A stretch of 64,000 nt of DNA from Alcanivorax sp. DG881 (GTDB taxonomy: Bacteria; Pseudomonadota; Gammaproteobacteria; Pseudomonadales; Alcanivoracaceae): positions 2,617,627 through 2,681,626 of the forward strand of contig NZ_DS989915.1 in assembly GCF_000155615.1 (NCBI RefSeq). Reading direction: 5' to 3'. The position numbers and the translations under genes were made by a program. The notes under the pieces are model-generated. The model had not been told where the DNA came from and made no database searches. It saw only the letters and a list, made by a program, of their open reading frames with translations. Shown piece by piece: positions 62,472 to 64,000 of the stretch; position 1 is the stretch's first letter; every line of letters starts with the position of its first letter.

Positions 62472-63728
62472 ATGGATGACATGGAAACTACGCTTCAGCG
62501 GATTTTTGCCAGCGAGTCCCGCCGGGTACTGGCGACGCTGATTCGTCTGCTGGGGGATTTCGACCTGGCAGAAGATGCCTTGCAGGAAGCATTTGTCGCT
62601 GCCCTGAAGCAATGGCCGGAAGACGGCGTGCCAGACAACCCCCGTGCCTGGCTGGTCTCTGCGGGGCGTTTCAAGGCCATCGATCAGTTACGCCGCCGTG
62701 CCCGTTACGACGCGCTATTGCGTGAGCAGGCGGATCACCTTGCCGCCCAGGCGACGGTGGAAATGGAGATTGAGAATGCCGCCATCGAGGATGACCGGCT
62801 GCGCCTGATCTTCACCTGTTGCCACCCGGGGCTGGCGCCGCAAGCACAAGTGGCGCTGACATTACGGGAAGTGTGTGGGCTCACCACGGAAGCCATCGCC
62901 CGTGCCTTTCTCAGCAAACCCGCCACTGTGGCCCAGCGCATTGTCCGCGCCAAGGGCAAGATCCGCGATGCGAAGATTCCCTACGAGGTGCCGGAAGGCG
63001 CAGCATTGGCGGAGCGTCTGCAGTCGGTCCTGCAGGTGATCTATCTGGTGTTCAACGAAGGCTATCTGGCGTCGTCCGGCGAGCAGGCGCTGCGTCATGA
63101 TCTCAGTGAGGAAGCCATTCGTCTGGCGGAGCTGGTGCTGGCCTTGCTGGCGGAACGCACCGACCAGCCGGACCCGGAATGCCAGGGCCTGCTGGCGCTG
63201 ATGCTGCTTCACCATGCCCGTCGGGCGACGCGCACGGATGCGCAAGGCGAGCTGGTGTTACTGGAAAACCAGCAGCGCAGTCTCTGGGACCGACAGGAAA
63301 TCCAGCGCGCGGATCAACTGGTGCGCCAGGCCTTGCTGTCACGGCGCTTTGGGCCTTATACCCTGCAGGCTGCCATTGCGGCAGTGCATGCACAGTCACC
63401 CAGCAGTGCGGAGACCGACTGGCAGGAAATCGTCGGGCTCTATGATCTGTTGATGCAGCATATGCCGACGCCCATTGTGGCGCTTAACCGGGCGGCGGCG
63501 CTGGCCATGCGTGATGGCCCGGAGGCCGGCTTGCAGGCACTGGAGCCGCTGATGGAGAACAAGGCCCTGAAAGGGTATCACCTGGCCCATGCCGCCCTGG
63601 CAGATATGCACCGGCAGTTGGGCCATCAGGACGCGGCGGCTCAGGCCTACACGCAAGCGTTGGCATTGGCGACCCAGCCGGCGGAAAAGCGCTTTCTGCA
63701 ACAACGGCTTGCGGCCCTTTCCGGGTAG
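62472..63728 (+). CDS. ECF-type RNA polymerase sigma factor with TPR-like C-terminal domain (ECF42-like)
   Basis: 418 aa. Sigma2 (FDLAEDALQEAFVAALKQWP and NPRAWLVSAGRFKAIDQLRRR, residues about 10-85) and sigma4 (LTLREVCGLTTEAIARAFL, about 130-180), then a helical C-terminal extension with YLVFNEGYLASSG and ALNRAAALAMRDGPEAGLQ TPR-like units. This is the layout of the ECF42 (SigJ-like) group, whose tail replaces an anti-sigma factor. The usual upstream YCII/DGPF partner is absent. Its target promoters are unknown. Confidence 0.92.
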   Translation: MDDMETTLQRIFASESRRVLATLIRLLGDFDLAEDALQEAFVAALKQWPEDGVPDNPRAWLVSAGRFKAIDQLRRRARYDALLREQADHLAAQATVEMEIENAAIEDDRLRLIFTCCHPGLAPQAQVALTLREVCGLTTEAIARAFLSKPATVAQRIVRAKGKIRDAKIPYEVPEGAALAERLQSVLQVIYLVFNEGYLASSGEQALRHDLSEEAIRLAELVLALLAERTDQPDPECQGLLALMLLHHARRATRTDAQGELVLLENQQRSLWDRQEIQRADQLVRQALLSRRFGPYTLQAAIAAVHAQSPSSAETDWQEIVGLYDLLMQHMPTPIVALNRAAALAMRDGPEAGLQALEPLMENKALKGYHLAHAALADMHRQLGHQDAAAQAYTQALALATQPAEKRFLQQRLAALSG

Positions 63729-64000
63729 CGGCTTTCTTCACGGGCAGCGGCGTCGTGAAAAAATGGGGTGCGTTGTCGAAAGCGGGGTTTCAGGTTCGAC
63801 TAGGGCTTGTTAACGCTATCGAGATAACGCCTGCTGGATGCATTTTTTCGTCCAGTGGTGTCAGCCGGTGTGCCGTGTAGTCATTCTACATAAACAGCGG
63901 ATGGCACTGCTGGGCGGGAAAAGGGACCAGCCCTTCGGGTTGAGCCCCAAAAGCCGTCACTCGTCGTTATTCGTCACTTATTTGGAGTCACCAAACATCA
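63729..64000 (+). other. Unassigned 3' flank
   Basis: No gene or terminator with a T-run is evident. It contains short hairpins (GGGACCAGCCCTTCGGGTTGAG near 63925-63947 in part) and a GTGTAGTCATTCTAC palindrome-like word near 63873-63887, possibly part of a dispersed repeat extending beyond the window. Confidence 0.4.

Noticed and set aside
1..64000. CRISPR arrays, tRNA or rRNA genes, prophage
   Set aside because: No regularly spaced repeat array, cloverleaf sequence or phage structural gene was recognised by reading; a covariance-model scan was not possible.

Overview
The window looks like chromosomal DNA of a marine, probably hydrocarbonoclastic gammaproteobacterium. I would guess Alcanivorax or a relative (Alcanivoracaceae), because it combines TraF-like beta-barrels paired with Ig-like lipoproteins, a two-subunit glycine decarboxylase, BetT, NhaD and REP-like repeats. 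This is inference from gene content; no rRNA or tRNA gene is present to confirm it.

Layout. (1) 1-19.9 kb is a tandem paralogous array of outer-membrane beta-barrels (TraF_2-like, two alternating subtypes) and large Ig-like lipoproteins. A conserved intergenic block at about 9.6 and 19.6 kb shows that roughly 10 kb units were duplicated. (2) 20-24.7 kb is the glycine cleavage operon gcvT-gcvH-gcvPA-gcvPB. (3) 25-32.2 kb is a chromosomal integron: a minus-strand integrase with a perfect LexA-type box over its promoter, an attI region rich in palindromes, and seven attC-bounded cassettes, all on the plus strand. One attC is split by an intact IS3-family element. Cassettes carry two paralogous small membrane proteins, an LRR/zinc-ribbon protein, a SMI1/KNR4 protein, a ParD-like/methionyl aminopeptidase pair, a VOC protein and unknowns. 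(4) 32.3-35.1 kb holds a DUF502 protein and a BetT-type transporter. (5) 35.3-39.6 kb (minus) is a tightly overlapping four-gene operon, DUF3348 / DUF802 MotA-TolQ-like channel with a very long coiled coil / MotB-like OmpA protein / DUF2894. It looks like an uncharacterised ion-driven stator-type machine and is my main candidate for an undescribed system. (6) 39.9-46.3 kb has envelope and stress genes (small lipoprotein, DinB, phospholipase D lipoprotein, BamA-like barrel, NhaD). (7) 46.4-51.7 kb is a Fur-box-preceded iron operon: imelysin, di-heme oxidoreductase, imelysin, DUF1513. (8) 52.4-54.8 kb is a metal-efflux locus: CadR-like MerR regulator, DUF3703 and two CDF-type transporters. (9) 56.1-60.9 kb is a MacA-MacB-TolC-like efflux operon in which a 265 bp MITE has inserted at a TA in the macB/tolC overlap without closing the tolC frame. 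(10) 61-63.7 kb has an HDAC-like deacetylase, a CbiX/SirB-like protein and an ECF sigma factor with a TPR-like tail.

Gene starts were chosen from Shine-Dalgarno spacing and family N-termini. Family names rest on recognised motifs, not on database searches.
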